DNA of 64,000 bases, taken from contig NZ_BJDJ01000012.1 of assembly GCF_005405085.1 (NCBI RefSeq), forward strand, positions 1 through 64,000, in the 5' to 3' direction. Both the position numbers and the translations under genes were made by a program. Shown here in pieces: positions 7,627-18,459 of the stretch; positions within the stretch are counted from its first letter, which is position 1; every line of letters starts with the position of its first letter. Origin of the DNA: Lactiplantibacillus daowaiensis (GTDB taxonomy: Bacteria; Bacillota; Bacilli; Lactobacillales; Lactobacillaceae). The notes below the pieces were generated by a model. It was not told the DNA's origin. It saw nothing but the letters and a program-made list of their open reading frames with translations, and made no database searches.

Positions 7627-8946
7627 CTAGGCCTCACTCGTTTTAAAATAAGCCCGCACATCCGAAATGAAATATAGCGACCCCGTTAATAACAAGATAT
7701 CGTCACTAGACATTTGCTGGGTCACCTCAACTAGCGCTGACTGCCAATCCGCAAATATCGGCGCTGTCTGACCGGTTGGTAACTCAGCTTCTAACATTGT
7801 TGGATCAGTCACGGTACGCGTCCCTGGACCAGCAAACTGGGTCAACACCAAATGTACATTGGGTAATGCCGCTAACGTTTGAATCATCTGTGTATGTTGT
7901 TTATCGGCCAAAATGGCTAACACCAAATAAACGGTTTGTTGACCAAAGCGCGCTTTAATGGTTGCCGCCAGTTCGGTCATGGCTGGTTCATTATGGGCCC
8001 CATCAATCAAAATCAAGGGATCTTGATTCAAGACTTCTAGTCGTCCTGGCCATTGCGTTTGGGCAAGTGCCTGGCGAATATCACGAACCGCTACTGGCGT
8101 TTGTTGCAAGCGATGATAAGTCAAATAAGCTTGGAGCGCCACAGCGGCATTGTCTACTTGATAATCACCTAATAACGGCGTTGTTAACCCTTTAAAATGC
8201 GCATCAGCATTATTAAAGTCAAAGCGTTCACCCCAGCCTTGGGGTGCTAATAGCTTAGTCGTAAACGTCTCACCAAGCGTTTGTAATGGGGCCTGTCGTT
8301 CAGCAGCGGTGGTTACCATCACCGCTTGGGCTTCCGCTGGGAGCTTGCCGACAATCACTGGTACATTGGCTTTAATAATACCCGCTTTTTGGGTGGCAAT
8401 CGCCGTCAACGTATCTCCCAAGATCTGCATATGATCGTAGCCAATCGTCGTAATCACACTGACTTGTGGCGTCCAGACATTCGTCGAATCATACAACCCG
8501 CCTAGTCCAACTTCGATCACGGCAACATCAATTGGTTGGGTGGCAAAATACAAAAACATCATCGCCGTGATGATTTCAAATTCAGTGGGGCCACCCGTGG
8601 GCAACGTCGCATCCAATTGGGCAACCACTGGTTCAACTTGTTGAACTAAAGCCACCAAATCGTCATCACTAATCGGTGTGCCATCGACACTGATCCGTTC
8701 ATTAAACCGGACAATAAATGGCGACGTAAACGTGCCGACCGTTAACCCGTCGGCCATTAGTAACTCACGTAAATCGGCGACCGTGGAACCTTTACCATTC
8801 GTGCCGGCGACATGGATACCAGTCACTTTTAATTGTGGATCACCTAACGCCTGTAAAAAGGTGCGCATCCGGTCTAATGTCGGTATCTTTTTGAATTTTG
8901 TTCGGCCATGAATAAAAGCTAATGCCGTTTCATAATCTTGAATCAC
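7627..8946 (-). CDS. folC: Folylpolyglutamate synthase / dihydrofolate synthase
   Basis: FolC adds glutamate to folates (and to dihydropteroate in the bifunctional form), using ATP. The 439 residues contain the Mur-ligase-type P-loop GTNGKGST at residues 48-55, the GGLYDSTNV block, and the C-terminal domain with LIDGAHNEPAM. The start is GTG at 8946, with GGGGAGG 7 bases upstream. It is separated from valS by a strong terminator, the usual valS-folC-radC order of lactobacilli. Confidence 0.95.
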   Translation of the reverse strand: MIQDYETALAFIHGRTKFKKIPTLDRMRTFLQALGDPQLKVTGIHVAGTNGKGSTVADLRELLMADGLTVGTFTSPFIVRFNERISVDGTPISDDDLVALVQQVEPVVAQLDATLPTGGPTEFEIITAMMFLYFATQPIDVAVIEVGLGGLYDSTNVWTPQVSVITTIGYDHMQILGDTLTAIATQKAGIIKANVPVIVGKLPAEAQAVMVTTAAERQAPLQTLGETFTTKLLAPQGWGERFDFNNADAHFKGLTTPLLGDYQVDNAAVALQAYLTYHRLQQTPVAVRDIRQALAQTQWPGRLEVLNQDPLILIDGAHNEPAMTELAATIKARFGQQTVYLVLAILADKQHTQMIQTLAALPNVHLVLTQFAGPGTRTVTDPTMLEAELPTGQTAPIFADWQSALVEVTQQMSSDDILLLTGSLYFISDVRAYFKTSEA

Positions 8947-8969
8947 ATCGAGTCCTCCCCTTCGCTAGC

Positions 8970-9000
8970 AAAAAAGCCTACGTGTCAACTCACGTAGGCT
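8970..9000 (-). terminator. Terminator after valS
   Basis: AGCCTACGTG at 8975-8984 pairs perfectly with CACGTAGGCT at 8991-9000; the minus strand continues into TTTTTT. Confidence 0.9.
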
Positions 9001-9014
9001 CTTTTGACGCAACT

Positions 9015-11684
9015 TTAAGCTTGCGCTTTAATATCAGCCAAGCGTTGCTTAGTGGCAGCTAACTTGGATTCGTTATCTGCTAATTTTTCTTTTTCGCTAT
9101 TCACAACGTCTTCAGGGGCATTGGCAACAAAGCGTTCGTTACCAAGCTTCTTAGTTGCACGTGTGACTTCACTTTCAAACTTTTGTTGTTCTTTTTCAAG
9201 CTTTTTGATTTCTTCATTCAAATCAACCAATTCAGCTAATGGAATATAAACTTCCGCATCACTGATCACTTGAGTCATTGATAACTTCGGCGCAGTCACA
9301 TCGGCCCCAATCGACAAGGTCTTTGGATGTGCAAAACGTTGAATATAATCTTCATTGGTCTTGAAGACAGTTTGTAACCGTTGGCTATCCGTCTTGATCA
9401 ACACGTCAACGGTTGACGACATCTTCGCGTTAGCTTCGGCGCGAATACTCCGGACAGCGGTGATCAATTCGATCAATGAGGCCATGTTGGTTTCAGCTTC
9501 AGGATCATCAAATTCAGGATGATCAACAGGGTAATCCGCAACTACTAAGGACTTGCCTTCATGTGGCATCGATAACCAAATTTCTTCAGTCACAAATGGC
9601 ATGATTGGGTGGAGTAACCGCAACGTTTGGTCTAAGACATAGGCCAAGACGTTTTGGGTATTAGCCTTAGCTTGGGCGTCATCGCCAGTTAAGACTTCCT
9701 TACTCATTTCGATATACCAGTCACAGAAGTCGTTCCAAATAAAGTTATATAAAGCACGGCCGGCTTCACCAAAATCAAATTTGTCAAAGAGCACCGTCAC
9801 TTGTTTAACCGTATCGTTCAAACGACTTAAGATCCATTTGTCAGCCAAGGTCCAGTCACTTTGAGCTGGTAACGTTGGCTTGTCCATATCGCCTAAGTTC
9901 ATGATGACATAACGACTGGCATTCCAGATCTTGTTGATGAAGTTCCAAGCGGCATCCATCTTCGTGTAACTGAAACGAACATCTTGTCCCGCCGTTGAGC
10001 CGTTAGATAAGAACCACCGTAATGAATCGGCACCATACTTCTTGATGACATCCATTGGATCAATCCCATTACCTAATGACTTACTCATCTTGCGCCCTTG
10101 TTCATCACGAATCAACCCATGTAATAAGACATGGTCAAATGGCCGCTTACCCGTAAATTCAAGGCTTTGGAACATCATCCGTGACACCCAGAAGAAGATA
10201 ATGTCATAACCAGTAACTAACGTATTCGTTGGGAAATAACGCTTGAAGTCTTCAGCGTCTTCATCTGGCCAACCTAATGTTGAGAATGGCCATAAGGCAC
10301 TTGAGAACCAGGTATCCAAGACATCTGGATCTTGTTCCCAGTTTTCAATATCCTTTGGTGGTTCAACATCGACGTAAGTTTCACCCGTCTTCTTGTTGTA
10401 CCAAGCTGGGATTTGATGCCCCCACCAGAGTTGCCGTGAAATAACCCAGTCATGGACGTTTTCCATCCATTGATTAAAGGTATCTTCAAAGCGATCCGGC
10501 ACAAAGTCAACTTTATCGTCGGTCTTTTGGTTCTTCAATGCTTGTTCAGCCAATGGTTTCATCTTCACGAACCATTGTGTTGATAAACGCGCTTCAACTT
10601 GAACCCCGGTCCGTTCGGAATGCCCAACACTATGCACGATTGGGTCGATCTTAAGCATCAAGTCTTGATCTTCCAAATCCTTGACCATTGCTTTACGTGC
10701 GGTAAAGCGATCTAAGCCTTCATACTTGCCCGCATTGGCATTCATCGTGGCATCTTCATTCATCGTATTGATTCGACGCAAGTCATGACGATTACCGACT
10801 TTAAAGTCATTAGGGTCGTGAGCTGGCGTAATCTTAACCATCCCAGTCCCAAATTCAGGATCAACATAAGCATCGGCGATAATTGGAATTTCACGGTCAG
10901 CCAATGGTAAGACCACTTTTTTACCAACTAAGTCTTTATAACGTTCGTCACTCGGGTTAACCGCTACGGCTGTATCACCCATCATCGTTTCTGGACGTGT
11001 CGTCGCAATTTCGATGTAGTGCTTGCCATTAAACGTATAATCCTTGTCAACGAATGGGTATTTTACGTGATAAAAGGCCCCTTGGTCGTCTTTATGGATC
11101 ACTTCAATGTCAGACAACGCCGTCCGCGCTTGGGGATCCCAGTTGATGATGTATTCGCCACGATAAATTAAGCCTTTTTTGTATAACGTGACAAAGACTT
11201 TTTTAACGGCGTCGGATAACCCGTCATCCATCGTGAACCGTTCACGTGAATAATCTAAAGATAAGCCTAACTTAGCCCATTGTTGTTTGATGATTGACGC
11301 ATATTCGTCTTTCCAATCCCAAACTTGTTGAATGAACTTTTCACGGCCTAAGTCGTAACGGCTAACACCTTGTTCACGCAACTTGGCTTCAACCTTGGCT
11401 TGGGTTGCGATACCGGCATGGTCCATCCCAGGTAACCAGAGCGTATCAAATCCTTGCATCCGCTTTTGGCGAATGATGATATCTTGCAAGGTCGTATCCC
11501 AGGCATGACCTAAATGCAACTTACCCGTTACATTTGGTGGTGGTAAAACGATGGAATAAGGTTTCGCTTTTTTGTCGCCTGAAGGCTTGAATAAATCTTC
11601 GTCCAACCATTCTTGATACCGGCCTTGTTCAACAGCGGTCGGGTCATATTTGGTGGGCATATCAGTCGTTGGTTCTTCTGACAT
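9015..11684 (-). CDS. valS: Valine--tRNA ligase
   Basis: This class I synthetase charges tRNA-Val and edits mischarged Thr. The 889 residues carry the HIGH motif as HLGH in [15 protein letters not shown], the KMSKS motif in [14 protein letters not shown], the CP1 editing domain, and a C-terminal coiled-coil arm (about residues 815-880) rich in Glu and Lys. Its leader is a T-box with a Val specifier, so it is induced by uncharged tRNA-Val. An AAGGATGTG ribosome site precedes the ATG. Confidence 0.98.
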   Translation of the reverse strand: MSEEPTTDMPTKYDPTAVEQGRYQEWLDEDLFKPSGDKKAKPYSIVLPPPNVTGKLHLGHAWDTTLQDIIIRQKRMQGFDTLWLPGMDHAGIATQAKVEAKLREQGVSRYDLGREKFIQQVWDWKDEYASIIKQQWAKLGLSLDYSRERFTMDDGLSDAVKKVFVTLYKKGLIYRGEYIINWDPQARTALSDIEVIHKDDQGAFYHVKYPFVDKDYTFNGKHYIEIATTRPETMMGDTAVAVNPSDERYKDLVGKKVVLPLADREIPIIADAYVDPEFGTGMVKITPAHDPNDFKVGNRHDLRRINTMNEDATMNANAGKYEGLDRFTARKAMVKDLEDQDLMLKIDPIVHSVGHSERTGVQVEARLSTQWFVKMKPLAEQALKNQKTDDKVDFVPDRFEDTFNQWMENVHDWVISRQLWWGHQIPAWYNKKTGETYVDVEPPKDIENWEQDPDVLDTWFSSALWPFSTLGWPDEDAEDFKRYFPTNTLVTGYDIIFFWVSRMMFQSLEFTGKRPFDHVLLHGLIRDEQGRKMSKSLGNGIDPMDVIKKYGADSLRWFLSNGSTAGQDVRFSYTKMDAAWNFINKIWNASRYVIMNLGDMDKPTLPAQSDWTLADKWILSRLNDTVKQVTVLFDKFDFGEAGRALYNFIWNDFCDWYIEMSKEVLTGDDAQAKANTQNVLAYVLDQTLRLLHPIMPFVTEEIWLSMPHEGKSLVVADYPVDHPEFDDPEAETNMASLIELITAVRSIRAEANAKMSSTVDVLIKTDSQRLQTVFKTNEDYIQRFAHPKTLSIGADVTAPKLSMTQVISDAEVYIPLAELVDLNEEIKKLEKEQQKFESEVTRATKKLGNERFVANAPEDVVNSEKEKLADNESKLAATKQRLADIKAQA

Positions 11685-11708
11685 TTACTGCACATCCTTT
11701 CGGGTACT

Positions 11709-11749
11709 AAAAAAGTCCACTCATCCTAAATACATAGGACGACTGGACT
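11709..11749 (-). terminator. T-box terminator upstream of valS
   Basis: AGTCCA (11714-11719) pairs with TGGACT (11744-11749), with an inner ATCCT/AGGAC helix; six T follow on the minus strand. Confidence 0.85.
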
Positions 11750-11963
11750 TCGCGGTACCACCTAATTTTAAAGAGGACTAGCCTCTTTACACTTAAACGT
11801 TGTTGTTAACGAACGGGCTATCCGTCCGGTCGACCCTACTTAAAGTTCAGGCCAACAGCTCGCAAGCTACTTTCACTTAACTTGGATTGAAAACTCACAG
11901 TCCCGTTTTCTTTCTGATAATCACCCGTTAAGTTACTCTCTTGCTCATTGCTTGAATGTTCCC
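11709..11963 (-). promoter_or_regulatory. Valine T-box leader of valS
   Basis: The minus-strand leader has an AGAGAG motif followed by a stem (ACTTAAC with GTTAAGT), then GAAA and the specifier GTA (Val) at 11868-11870, followed by G. The T-box motif AGGTGGTACCGCG is at 11751-11763 and the terminator at 11709-11749. The arrangement of stem, GAAA and codon closely follows characterised T-boxes such as glyQS of Bacillus subtilis, so I consider the specifier reliable. Confidence 0.95.
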
Positions 11964-11992
11964 ATTGTAATGAATTTTCAAGCCGGCGTCAA
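11964..11992 (-). promoter_or_regulatory. Promoter of valS
   Basis: Minus-strand TTGACG (11987-11992), 17-base spacer, TACAAT (11964-11969). It begins right behind the tpx stop codon. Confidence 0.85.
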
Positions 11993-11995
11993 TTA

Positions 11996-12490
11996 TTATT
12001 CGAATTGTTTTAACGCATCTAAAGCCGCCACATAGTTTGGTTCGTGGGTCATTTCAGGTACGATTTCGTGATAAACAATCTTCCCGTCAGCATCGGCAAC
12101 GTAAATTGCCCGTGCTAAAGTCCCGTTATTTGGCAAGTATAAGTTCGTTGCATAACCAAATGATAACTCTTCATCGGAAACGACCGTTAAGTTCTTAACG
12201 CCTTCTTTAGCACACCATCCGGCTTGATCGGCAATTGAGTTATTAGAAACTGCAATAAACCTCACATGTGGATACTGGTCAGCTTGTTGGTTAAACTTAC
12301 GGGTTTGAATCGAGCAAACGCGGGTATCAATATCGGGCATGACACTAATCAACGTCGGCTTACCTAATAAATCCTTGGTCTTTAACTTTTCGTTATGCGT
12401 CGTAAATACTTTAAACTTTGGTAATTGGTCCCCATCAGTTAATGGTTCGCCAGCTAAATCTAAAGCTTGATCATGAAATCGTACTTGCAC
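11996..12490 (-). CDS. tpx: Thiol peroxidase Tpx
   Basis: Tpx is an atypical two-Cys peroxiredoxin reducing hydroperoxides with thioredoxin. The peroxidatic Cys is in DTRVCSIQTRKFN and the resolving Cys in GWCAKEGVKNL, so both catalytic Cys are present. The frame is open to a GTG at 12499, but the AAGGGG ribosome site overlaps it. The GTG at 12490 is 8 bases from the site and gives 164 residues starting MQVRF, matching the family start and length. No terminator is obvious between it and valS, whose promoter abuts the stop. Confidence 0.92.
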   Translation of the reverse strand: MQVRFHDQALDLAGEPLTDGDQLPKFKVFTTHNEKLKTKDLLGKPTLISVMPDIDTRVCSIQTRKFNQQADQYPHVRFIAVSNNSIADQAGWCAKEGVKNLTVVSDEELSFGYATNLYLPNNGTLARAIYVADADGKIVYHEIVPEMTHEPNYVAALDALKQFE

Positions 12491-12717
12491 GTAAAACACC
12501 CCTTCAATGACTTAATAATGACAACGTCACTAGTCAACGCTAGTATGAGTTAAATTTACCGCAAAGTTGGTCGCGTCGCAAATGTTAGGACTAGTTTTTT
12601 GACTTTTAATCATCCGCTTCGTCGTCCAACCAATACCGAGGCGCACCACCTATTGTTGGGATAACGCTAGTTCAAACTCCACGACACGACTGGCCTTGGT
12701 GCCATGCTTGATTTTTC
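12491..12717. other. Intergenic stretch without recognised feature
   Basis: 227 bases between tpx and the membrane-protein gene. It is more GC-rich than typical promoters and has no convincing open frame. I see no clear terminator for either side. Confidence 0.4.
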
Positions 12718-13413
12718 TTAAGCCACCCACCATGGATATTCAGTCACATAAAATCCTAAGCCACGTTGATGTAAGGTTAATTCAATCCCTTTAACCCCTT
12801 GTGTCTCCAGGACGCGTAAAGTGATCACTTGTGGCGCCTTAGTGGTGACATCAAAATTGCGTGTCCGATTAGTCAAGCCATCAGGATGCTGATCAAAGGT
12901 TAAGTGTGTTGTCATCGCCGTGAGTGGGTCACTGTAACCCGCCAAGTAACTGCGGACCGTCGCCGTTGGACTCAACCGCATCAACCCACCAATCAGTAAT
13001 AAGCTCACAATAAGCCCCAGCCCCCATCGCCGTGGCGCTTTTAAGCTAGCAGTCGGCAGCCACTGCGCCACAATCACTTGCGTTTGGACCCAACACATGA
13101 TTAATGCCAACGGTACGACGAGCATCACCATCAATTGACTCGTTCGTTGATAACTGCATAGCCAATACACCAGCCCAACTAAGCTACCCGCCATTAATAG
13201 CCAATTCTGATGTTGTTTTAACCCGACGCCGATTTCAACTACCATCAATAACCAAGGCGATGCTAGACCAAACATCCCTAAGTTGGCCTGCCAAGCCGTT
13301 TCACTACCGGCAAACCAAATCGTACTGTGATACAAGCACCAACTCCAACCTAACCAAATCACTAGCACCAGTAACAATATTGCCAGTTGACCCTTGATAA
13401 CCTGTTTTTTCAT
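12718..13413 (-). CDS. Uncharacterised membrane protein
   Basis: I do not recognise this 231-residue protein. It shows about five hydrophobic segments in residues 8-155 (Trp- and Leu-rich), then an extracytoplasmic C-terminal part of about 75 residues containing LTFDQHPDGLTNRTRNFDV and ending PWWVA. There is no lipobox and no catalytic motif I can name. It is flanked by tpx and thiI and has its own ATG at 13413. Confidence 0.65.
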   Translation of the reverse strand: MKKQVIKGQLAILLLVLVIWLGWSWCLYHSTIWFAGSETAWQANLGMFGLASPWLLMVVEIGVGLKQHQNWLLMAGSLVGLVYWLCSYQRTSQLMVMLVVPLALIMCWVQTQVIVAQWLPTASLKAPRRWGLGLIVSLLLIGGLMRLSPTATVRSYLAGYSDPLTAMTTHLTFDQHPDGLTNRTRNFDVTTKAPQVITLRVLETQGVKGIELTLHQRGLGFYVTEYPWWVA

Positions 13414-13490
13414 GATTAACCCTCTTGATCAATAATATTAGTTTTATAATATCATTTAATCGATTACCGGCTAGTACCTTTTTCACCACC

Positions 13491-13529
13491 AAAAAACGCC
13501 ATTAGCTAGACCACTTAGCTAATGACGTT
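13491..13529 (-). terminator. Terminator after thiI
   Basis: The minus strand carries AACGTCATTAGCTA paired with TAGCTAATGGCGTT, followed by TTTTTT. It lies 13 bases past the thiI stop. Confidence 0.88.
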
Positions 13530-13541
13530 TGATTGAACCCT

Positions 13542-14759
13542 TTAAAGTAATTCCGCGAAAACGTCTTCTTGGGCGTTTAAGTAATTTTCGCCTGGCTTGA
13601 TTTCACTAATCTTAATGCCATCTAACGCTCGTTGCATTAAGCCTTCAACATCAATCCGTTCTTCATAAGACCGCGAACGATCTAACTTTGGGTGGGTCTT
13701 TGGTGCTGGTGGCGCAAAGATCGTACAGCAGTCTTCAAATGGCATGATCGATAAGTTATACGTATCGATATTTTCGGCAATCTTGATGATTTCCGTTTTA
13801 TCCATTGAAATAACTGGCCGCAAGACTGGCAAAGTCGTGACGTCATTGATGGCAATCATGCTATCCATCGTCTGTGAGGCCACTTGACCTAATGATTCAC
13901 CATTAAAAATGGCTTTCCCATGCCGATCACGCGTTACCGCATCCATTAAGCGCATCATTAAGCGCCGTTGAACGGTCATCAAATAACCTTCGGGCACTTT
14001 TTCTTTGATTTCTTCTTGAATTTCAGTGAATGGGATTTGGATAAACTTCACACTACCAGCGTAACTTGCCAAAGTAGAAGCCAATTGTTTGGCTTTGGCT
14101 AACGCTTGTTCACTCGTATATGGCGGACTAAAGAAATGCACCATTTCCATGTCGACGCCCCGTTTCATCCCGAGGTAACCGGCAACTGGTGAATCAATCC
14201 CACCAGAAAGCATCAACATCCCTTTACCAGCCGTCCCAACTGGCAAACCGCCAGCGCCTTGGATGGTTTCAGAAGATAAGAAGATACCGTTCAAACGAAC
14301 TTCGACGCGAATAATGATATCCGGTTGTTTCATTTGAACTTTAATTCCGTCAACATGTTCGAGGATCTCGCCACCCAACATATCGTTGATTTCATTCGTA
14401 TCATATTCAAACCGATGGTCAGCACGCCGCGTGTTCACTTTAAACGTCATCCCAGGTTTGAATTGTGCTTGCACCATTTCAATGGCAGTGGCATAAACGT
14501 CATCCATGTCTTGGGGCACGCGAATACTTGGTGAGAAGTTTTGAATCCCGAATACGAGCTTCAAACGGTCCATGACACCAGTCGCATCTTCACCATTTAA
14601 GGCGATATGCATCCGGTCACGATCCGCATGAACTTTTAATTCTGGGAAGTCATGTAACGCTTTACGGACGTTACGGCCTAAGCTATCGATAAAATTCCGC
14701 CGGTTTTTCCCTTTGGTCGATAATTCACCGTAACGCACCATGATTTCAGTGTATTGCAT
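13542..14759 (-). CDS. thiI: tRNA 4-thiouridine synthase ThiI
   Basis: ThiI adenylates and thiolates U8 of tRNAs, and feeds thiazole synthesis in some species. The 405 residues have an N-terminal ferredoxin-like/THUMP region and the PP-loop pyrophosphatase motif [11 protein letters not shown]. The C-terminal rhodanese domain found in enterobacteria is absent, as is normal in Firmicutes. The gene starts 18 bases after iscS, its sulfur donor, in the conserved ezrA-nifS-thiI order of Bacilli. Confidence 0.96.
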   Translation of the reverse strand: MQYTEIMVRYGELSTKGKNRRNFIDSLGRNVRKALHDFPELKVHADRDRMHIALNGEDATGVMDRLKLVFGIQNFSPSIRVPQDMDDVYATAIEMVQAQFKPGMTFKVNTRRADHRFEYDTNEINDMLGGEILEHVDGIKVQMKQPDIIIRVEVRLNGIFLSSETIQGAGGLPVGTAGKGMLMLSGGIDSPVAGYLGMKRGVDMEMVHFFSPPYTSEQALAKAKQLASTLASYAGSVKFIQIPFTEIQEEIKEKVPEGYLMTVQRRLMMRLMDAVTRDRHGKAIFNGESLGQVASQTMDSMIAINDVTTLPVLRPVISMDKTEIIKIAENIDTYNLSIMPFEDCCTIFAPPAPKTHPKLDRSRSYEERIDVEGLMQRALDGIKISEIKPGENYLNAQEDVFAELL

Positions 14760-14776
14760 TAACAGGTTCCTTTCAG

Positions 14777-15931
14777 TTAGGCGTCAGCGTTGATTTTTGA
14801 GAATCTTTGATACAGTTTATCAAAGATCTGATTAAATTCATCGGCTTCCGCTAGTGTATTGTTTTCATCTAAACTAATTCGTACCGCACTCGTGGCAACT
14901 GCTTCTGGTGTATGCATCGCCATCAATGTGCTAGACGCCATGTGTTTCTTAGACGAGCAAGCACTGGTCGTTGAAATATAAATGCCTTGGTCCTCAAAGG
15001 CGTGCACAATGGTTTCACCACGCACCCCATTAATCGTAAAGCATAAAATATGCGGTGCAAAACCATCCGTTGGTCGACTAAAGATATCCACTTTTGCAAA
15101 ATCTTTAATGTGGTCATAGATGCGTTGCTTAACAGCCCGTTCACGCGCCACCTTTTGATCCTCATCCGTTAACAATAACCGTAAGGCCTTCGCCATCCCA
15201 GCGATTGCTGGCAAGTTTTCAGTGCCTGAACGCCAATTGTTTTCTTGACCCCCACCAGCCATCAACGGTGCCAACTTCCGCCCAGTTCGGGCATAAATGA
15301 AGCCAACCCCACGAGTGGCATGGAATTTATGGCCTGAGAAGGTCACAAAGTCAACCCGGTCATTCATGATCAGCTTTTGGATGCCCTTACCGATTCCTTG
15401 GACCGCATCAATATGAAAATGAATCTTCGGATAGTCTTTTAACACATCCGCCACCGCTTGTAACGGTTGAATCGTCCCGATTTCGTTATTAACGGCCATA
15501 ACTGACACTAAAATCGTATCTGGTCGAATCGCCGCTTTTAAGTCATCGATTGAAATCCGGCCTTCTTGATCCACCGGGAGATAAGTGACATCAAAACCGA
15601 GTTCTTTCAATTGTTCCATTGAGTTATGGATTGCTGGATGTTCCACGGCCGTGGTAATCAAATGTTTACCAAACGTCCGTTTTTCCATGGCGGTCCCTTT
15701 TAATACCCAGTTATCGCCTTCAGTCCCACCAGAGGTAAAGAAGATTTCGCGTGCTTTCACATTCAATAGATCAGCGATTTGCTGACGCGATTGTTCCAAC
15801 AACTGATAAGCGGACTCGCCAAAGTTATGCAAACTAGACGGGTTACCCCAAACTTGTTGAGAAACCTTGGTATACGTGTCTAATACTGTCGGTGCGGCTT
15901 GTGTCGTCGCACTGTTATCAAAATAAATCAT
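14777..15931 (-). CDS. iscS: Cysteine desulfurase (NifS/IscS family)
   Basis: This PLP enzyme takes sulfur from cysteine as a persulfide; next to thiI it is most likely the tRNA-thiolation sulfur donor (NifZ type). The PLP Lys is in [10 protein letters not shown] and the catalytic Cys in [11 protein letters not shown]. The frame is open upstream to 16171, but the first 80 codons do not resemble the family and run through the ezrA terminator. I start it at the ATG giving [10 protein letters not shown], preceded by GTGAAGG; this gives 384 residues, the normal length. Confidence 0.93.
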   Translation of the reverse strand: MIYFDNSATTQAAPTVLDTYTKVSQQVWGNPSSLHNFGESAYQLLEQSRQQIADLLNVKAREIFFTSGGTEGDNWVLKGTAMEKRTFGKHLITTAVEHPAIHNSMEQLKELGFDVTYLPVDQEGRISIDDLKAAIRPDTILVSVMAVNNEIGTIQPLQAVADVLKDYPKIHFHIDAVQGIGKGIQKLIMNDRVDFVTFSGHKFHATRGVGFIYARTGRKLAPLMAGGGQENNWRSGTENLPAIAGMAKALRLLLTDEDQKVARERAVKQRIYDHIKDFAKVDIFSRPTDGFAPHILCFTINGVRGETIVHAFEDQGIYISTTSACSSKKHMASSTLMAMHTPEAVATSAVRISLDENNTLAEADEFNQIFDKLYQRFSKINADA

Positions 15932-16046
15932 GCTTGAGCCTTCACTTTCCAAAAAGTAGCGCCGGGCGCTTACTTTCGATAAGAATTCTTTGCAATTATA
16001 CCAAATAATAAGGTTGAAACAAGTCTTTTTGCTTTCATCGTCACAC

Positions 16047-16074
16047 AAAAAGCCACCGTTACCAGTGGCTTTTT
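16047..16074 (-). terminator. Terminator after ezrA
   Basis: AGCCAC (16051-16056) pairs with GTGGCT (16065-16070), extended by AAAA/TTTT. It separates ezrA from iscS-thiI. Confidence 0.8.
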
Positions 16075-16082
16075 CAGTCTTT

Positions 16083-17792
16083 TTAATTAGCGTCGGTCTT
16101 TTTTTGACCATAGTAACTATCTTCAATCCGCTTGTAAGACCCTGGATCGACCTTATCAACTGCGGCGGCAATCACTTCTAAACTCTTCGCATATTCAAAA
16201 TCTTCATTGAATAAGCGTTGGGCTTCCACACTCGCCGCTTGGACTTCTTCATGACTATTCTTATACCGGTTCGCGTATTGCAACACTTGTTCGGCTAAAA
16301 TAGCCGCGTCTGTGACATCGCTCGTTTTTTCTTTTAAGGTTGCCATATCCGCTTGAATCACGATCAATTGCTTGGTGATATCGTCCATGTTGATGACCAA
16401 CTTGTTAATATCATGATCCAACTTTTCGATTTCTTTGCTGACTACCATAAAGTAATCCAAGTAAGCTTGTGGTAGGCCTGGCAAGTTTAAGTTTTCAACC
16501 TGTCGTTTGATGGCATGGATTTCAAAATCAAACCGTTGCAGTGTATCGTGGGCTTTGGACTCTTCTGCCGCCAAACCAGCGACCCCATCATTGATACCAA
16601 CTTGTTCTTCTTCAATGCCCTTTAGTTGCTTATTTTGGTCGTCATAGTGCGCTGCAATCGTACTATAAACGGCTTGTTTACTTGTAATCGCCGTTGTATC
16701 CGCTTGATAAACAGATTGAATATTCTTCAATTGTTCATTTAATTCCCGTGTCCGTTCAACTTCATGATTGTTCAGGGTATAGCTCTGTGCCAAGCGATCA
16801 AGTTCTACTTGTAAGCGATGATTTTGGTTCATCGCATGCGTTAAGAATTTACTGATTTCACTTTGTTGCGCATCGACCGTTTCTTTAGCATCGATTTCAG
16901 TTTGCATGACATCATACAAGTGATCGATTCGCTTTTCAATCGCGTGATTACCAGTTTGCGCCGCTTCAACTTGTAAGTCGCCAAGTAACGCTTTGTTATC
17001 TTCAATGGCTTTAGTCAATGCTTGAATTTCTGGTTCAATCGTCGCCACTTCAAAGTGGAAATGATTATCGATCAATTGTTGATAGCCAGTCTTTAATTCC
17101 GTTAATTGATCTGGAAAACCACTAACTAAATCTTTATAAATTGGTGGGATTTGGTCAATATCTGTTTCTAAAGCGCTTGTATCATGGCGTAATTGATCCA
17201 ACACCCGTTCGGCCGCATCATGATCACCTGATTTGGCTAACTGTGTGAAATTATCAAAATCACTTTCTAAGTTCGCTAACCGATCTTCTAACTGATCGAT
17301 ACTTGGCCCAAACGCGAAGTTTTGTGACAACAAGACTTTCCGTAAGTCTTGATACTTCTTTTCTAAACTAGCGACAGCTTGACGATGGGCTTGATCCGCA
17401 TTGTCTAAGGCATCTAACCCTTCTTGGAGTGTCGTTAATTTGGTTTTGATTTCATCTAACGCACTCGTCAGCTTTTTCAAGTTTTGCTTGGCATCCACAA
17501 ACTTCACACTGCGCGCTTGTTGTTTAACTTGCGTCAATTGTTCGCTCACATTCGGCAGCCGGTCATTTTCAATTGATTTGGCATTCGCTTGTAAGTCTTC
17601 AAACTTAGCCAATGACCCACCGGTTAAGCCTAAATTCTGAATTTTTTCAAAATCGAGGGCTTGTGCTTGCTCGACTAACTGGTGCTGTCGATCCGCTAAC
17701 TGTTGCACCTGTTTATCTATGTACTTTTGGAAGCCGACAATGGCCGCATAAATGACGATGGCGACCACCACAATGCCAATTGCTACTTGCAT
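16083..17792 (-). CDS. ezrA: Septation ring formation regulator EzrA
   Basis: EzrA is a membrane-anchored, spectrin-like negative regulator of FtsZ rings. The N-terminal helix (about residues 3-20) is followed by a very long coiled-coil region rich in Gln, Leu, Asp and Lys with repeated helical bundles. I use the ATG at 17792, which has an AAGGGGT site 7 bases upstream and places the helix at the N terminus; the frame extends to 17843 without a ribosome site. The result is 569 residues, typical of the family. Confidence 0.95.
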   Translation of the reverse strand: MQVAIGIVVVAIVIYAAIVGFQKYIDKQVQQLADRQHQLVEQAQALDFEKIQNLGLTGGSLAKFEDLQANAKSIENDRLPNVSEQLTQVKQQARSVKFVDAKQNLKKLTSALDEIKTKLTTLQEGLDALDNADQAHRQAVASLEKKYQDLRKVLLSQNFAFGPSIDQLEDRLANLESDFDNFTQLAKSGDHDAAERVLDQLRHDTSALETDIDQIPPIYKDLVSGFPDQLTELKTGYQQLIDNHFHFEVATIEPEIQALTKAIEDNKALLGDLQVEAAQTGNHAIEKRIDHLYDVMQTEIDAKETVDAQQSEISKFLTHAMNQNHRLQVELDRLAQSYTLNNHEVERTRELNEQLKNIQSVYQADTTAITSKQAVYSTIAAHYDDQNKQLKGIEEEQVGINDGVAGLAAEESKAHDTLQRFDFEIHAIKRQVENLNLPGLPQAYLDYFMVVSKEIEKLDHDINKLVINMDDITKQLIVIQADMATLKEKTSDVTDAAILAEQVLQYANRYKNSHEEVQAASVEAQRLFNEDFEYAKSLEVIAAAVDKVDPGSYKRIEDSYYGQKKTDAN

Positions 17793-17968
17793 ATGAATAC
17801 CCCTTACTCTAAATGGTTGATTTTTAATTGCTAGGTCTCGCACCCGCCTTGCCGAGCCGCCGCCTTGCTTTTTACTTAAATTCCAATTAAAATCTATACA
17901 ACAAAATTATAGCATAGTCACAATTATCAAACAGTACGAATTTATTAACTTTCTAGGAGGATTTTCGC

Positions 17969-18430
17969 ATGTCAGAGACCCAAACATCACTTATGAACCA
18001 ACAACTCGACGCCTTACTCTATCAAGAAACCAATTTGATTGCTAACTTAGCCAACGCCAGTGCCTTGATCAACGATACATATGATGACCTAAACTGGGCT
18101 GGGTTCTACCTATACAATCCAGCAACCGATGAACTCGATTTAGGTCCCTTCCAAGGTAAAGTCGCTTGTATGCACATTAAGCCAGGTGCCGGCGTTGTGG
18201 GGACGGCCTTTGCTGATCAACAAGCCCATCGCGTTGCCAACGTTCATGAATTTCCTGGTCACATTGCCTGCGATAGTGCCAGCAACTCAGAAATCGTCGT
18301 ACCAATAACCAAAGGCGATCGCAAAATCGGTGTCTTAGACATCGATTCACCATCATTAGATCGATTTACCACTGACAACGAAGTCGAGTTAGTCGAATTT
18401 GTCAAGATTCTGGTGCAACACATTGACTAA
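17969..18430 (+). CDS. msrC: GAF-domain free methionine-(R)-sulfoxide reductase (MsrC/YebR type)
   Basis: The 153-residue GAF protein aligns along its length with free Met-R-sulfoxide reductase: DLNWAGFYLYN, LGPFQGKVACMHI, GHIACDSASNSEIVVP and GVLDIDSP are all recognisable. Of the three conserved family Cys, Cys67 (first) and Cys101 (third) are present, but the middle one, in the GVCG motif of E. coli YebR, is Val77 here. Activity may therefore differ. A GGAGG site precedes the ATG. It is divergent from ezrA and upstream of rpsD. Confidence 0.85.
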   Translation: MSETQTSLMNQQLDALLYQETNLIANLANASALINDTYDDLNWAGFYLYNPATDELDLGPFQGKVACMHIKPGAGVVGTAFADQQAHRVANVHEFPGHIACDSASNSEIVVPITKGDRKIGVLDIDSPSLDRFTTDNEVELVEFVKILVQHID

Positions 18431-18452
18431 TCTGGGTCGAACATGCTATGCT
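18423..18452 (+). promoter_or_regulatory. Probable rpsD promoter
   Basis: TTGACT (18423-18428) overlaps the msrC stop; an 18-base spacer leads to TATGCT (18447-18452), preceded by TGC as in extended -10 promoters. Confidence 0.65.
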
Positions 18453-18459
18453 ACTCTTT

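Noticed and set aside
14777-16171. 464-residue version of the cysteine desulfurase with an 80-residue N-terminal extension
   Set aside because: The extension does not resemble the family, runs through the ezrA terminator, and a ribosome site precedes the internal ATG at [10 protein letters not shown].
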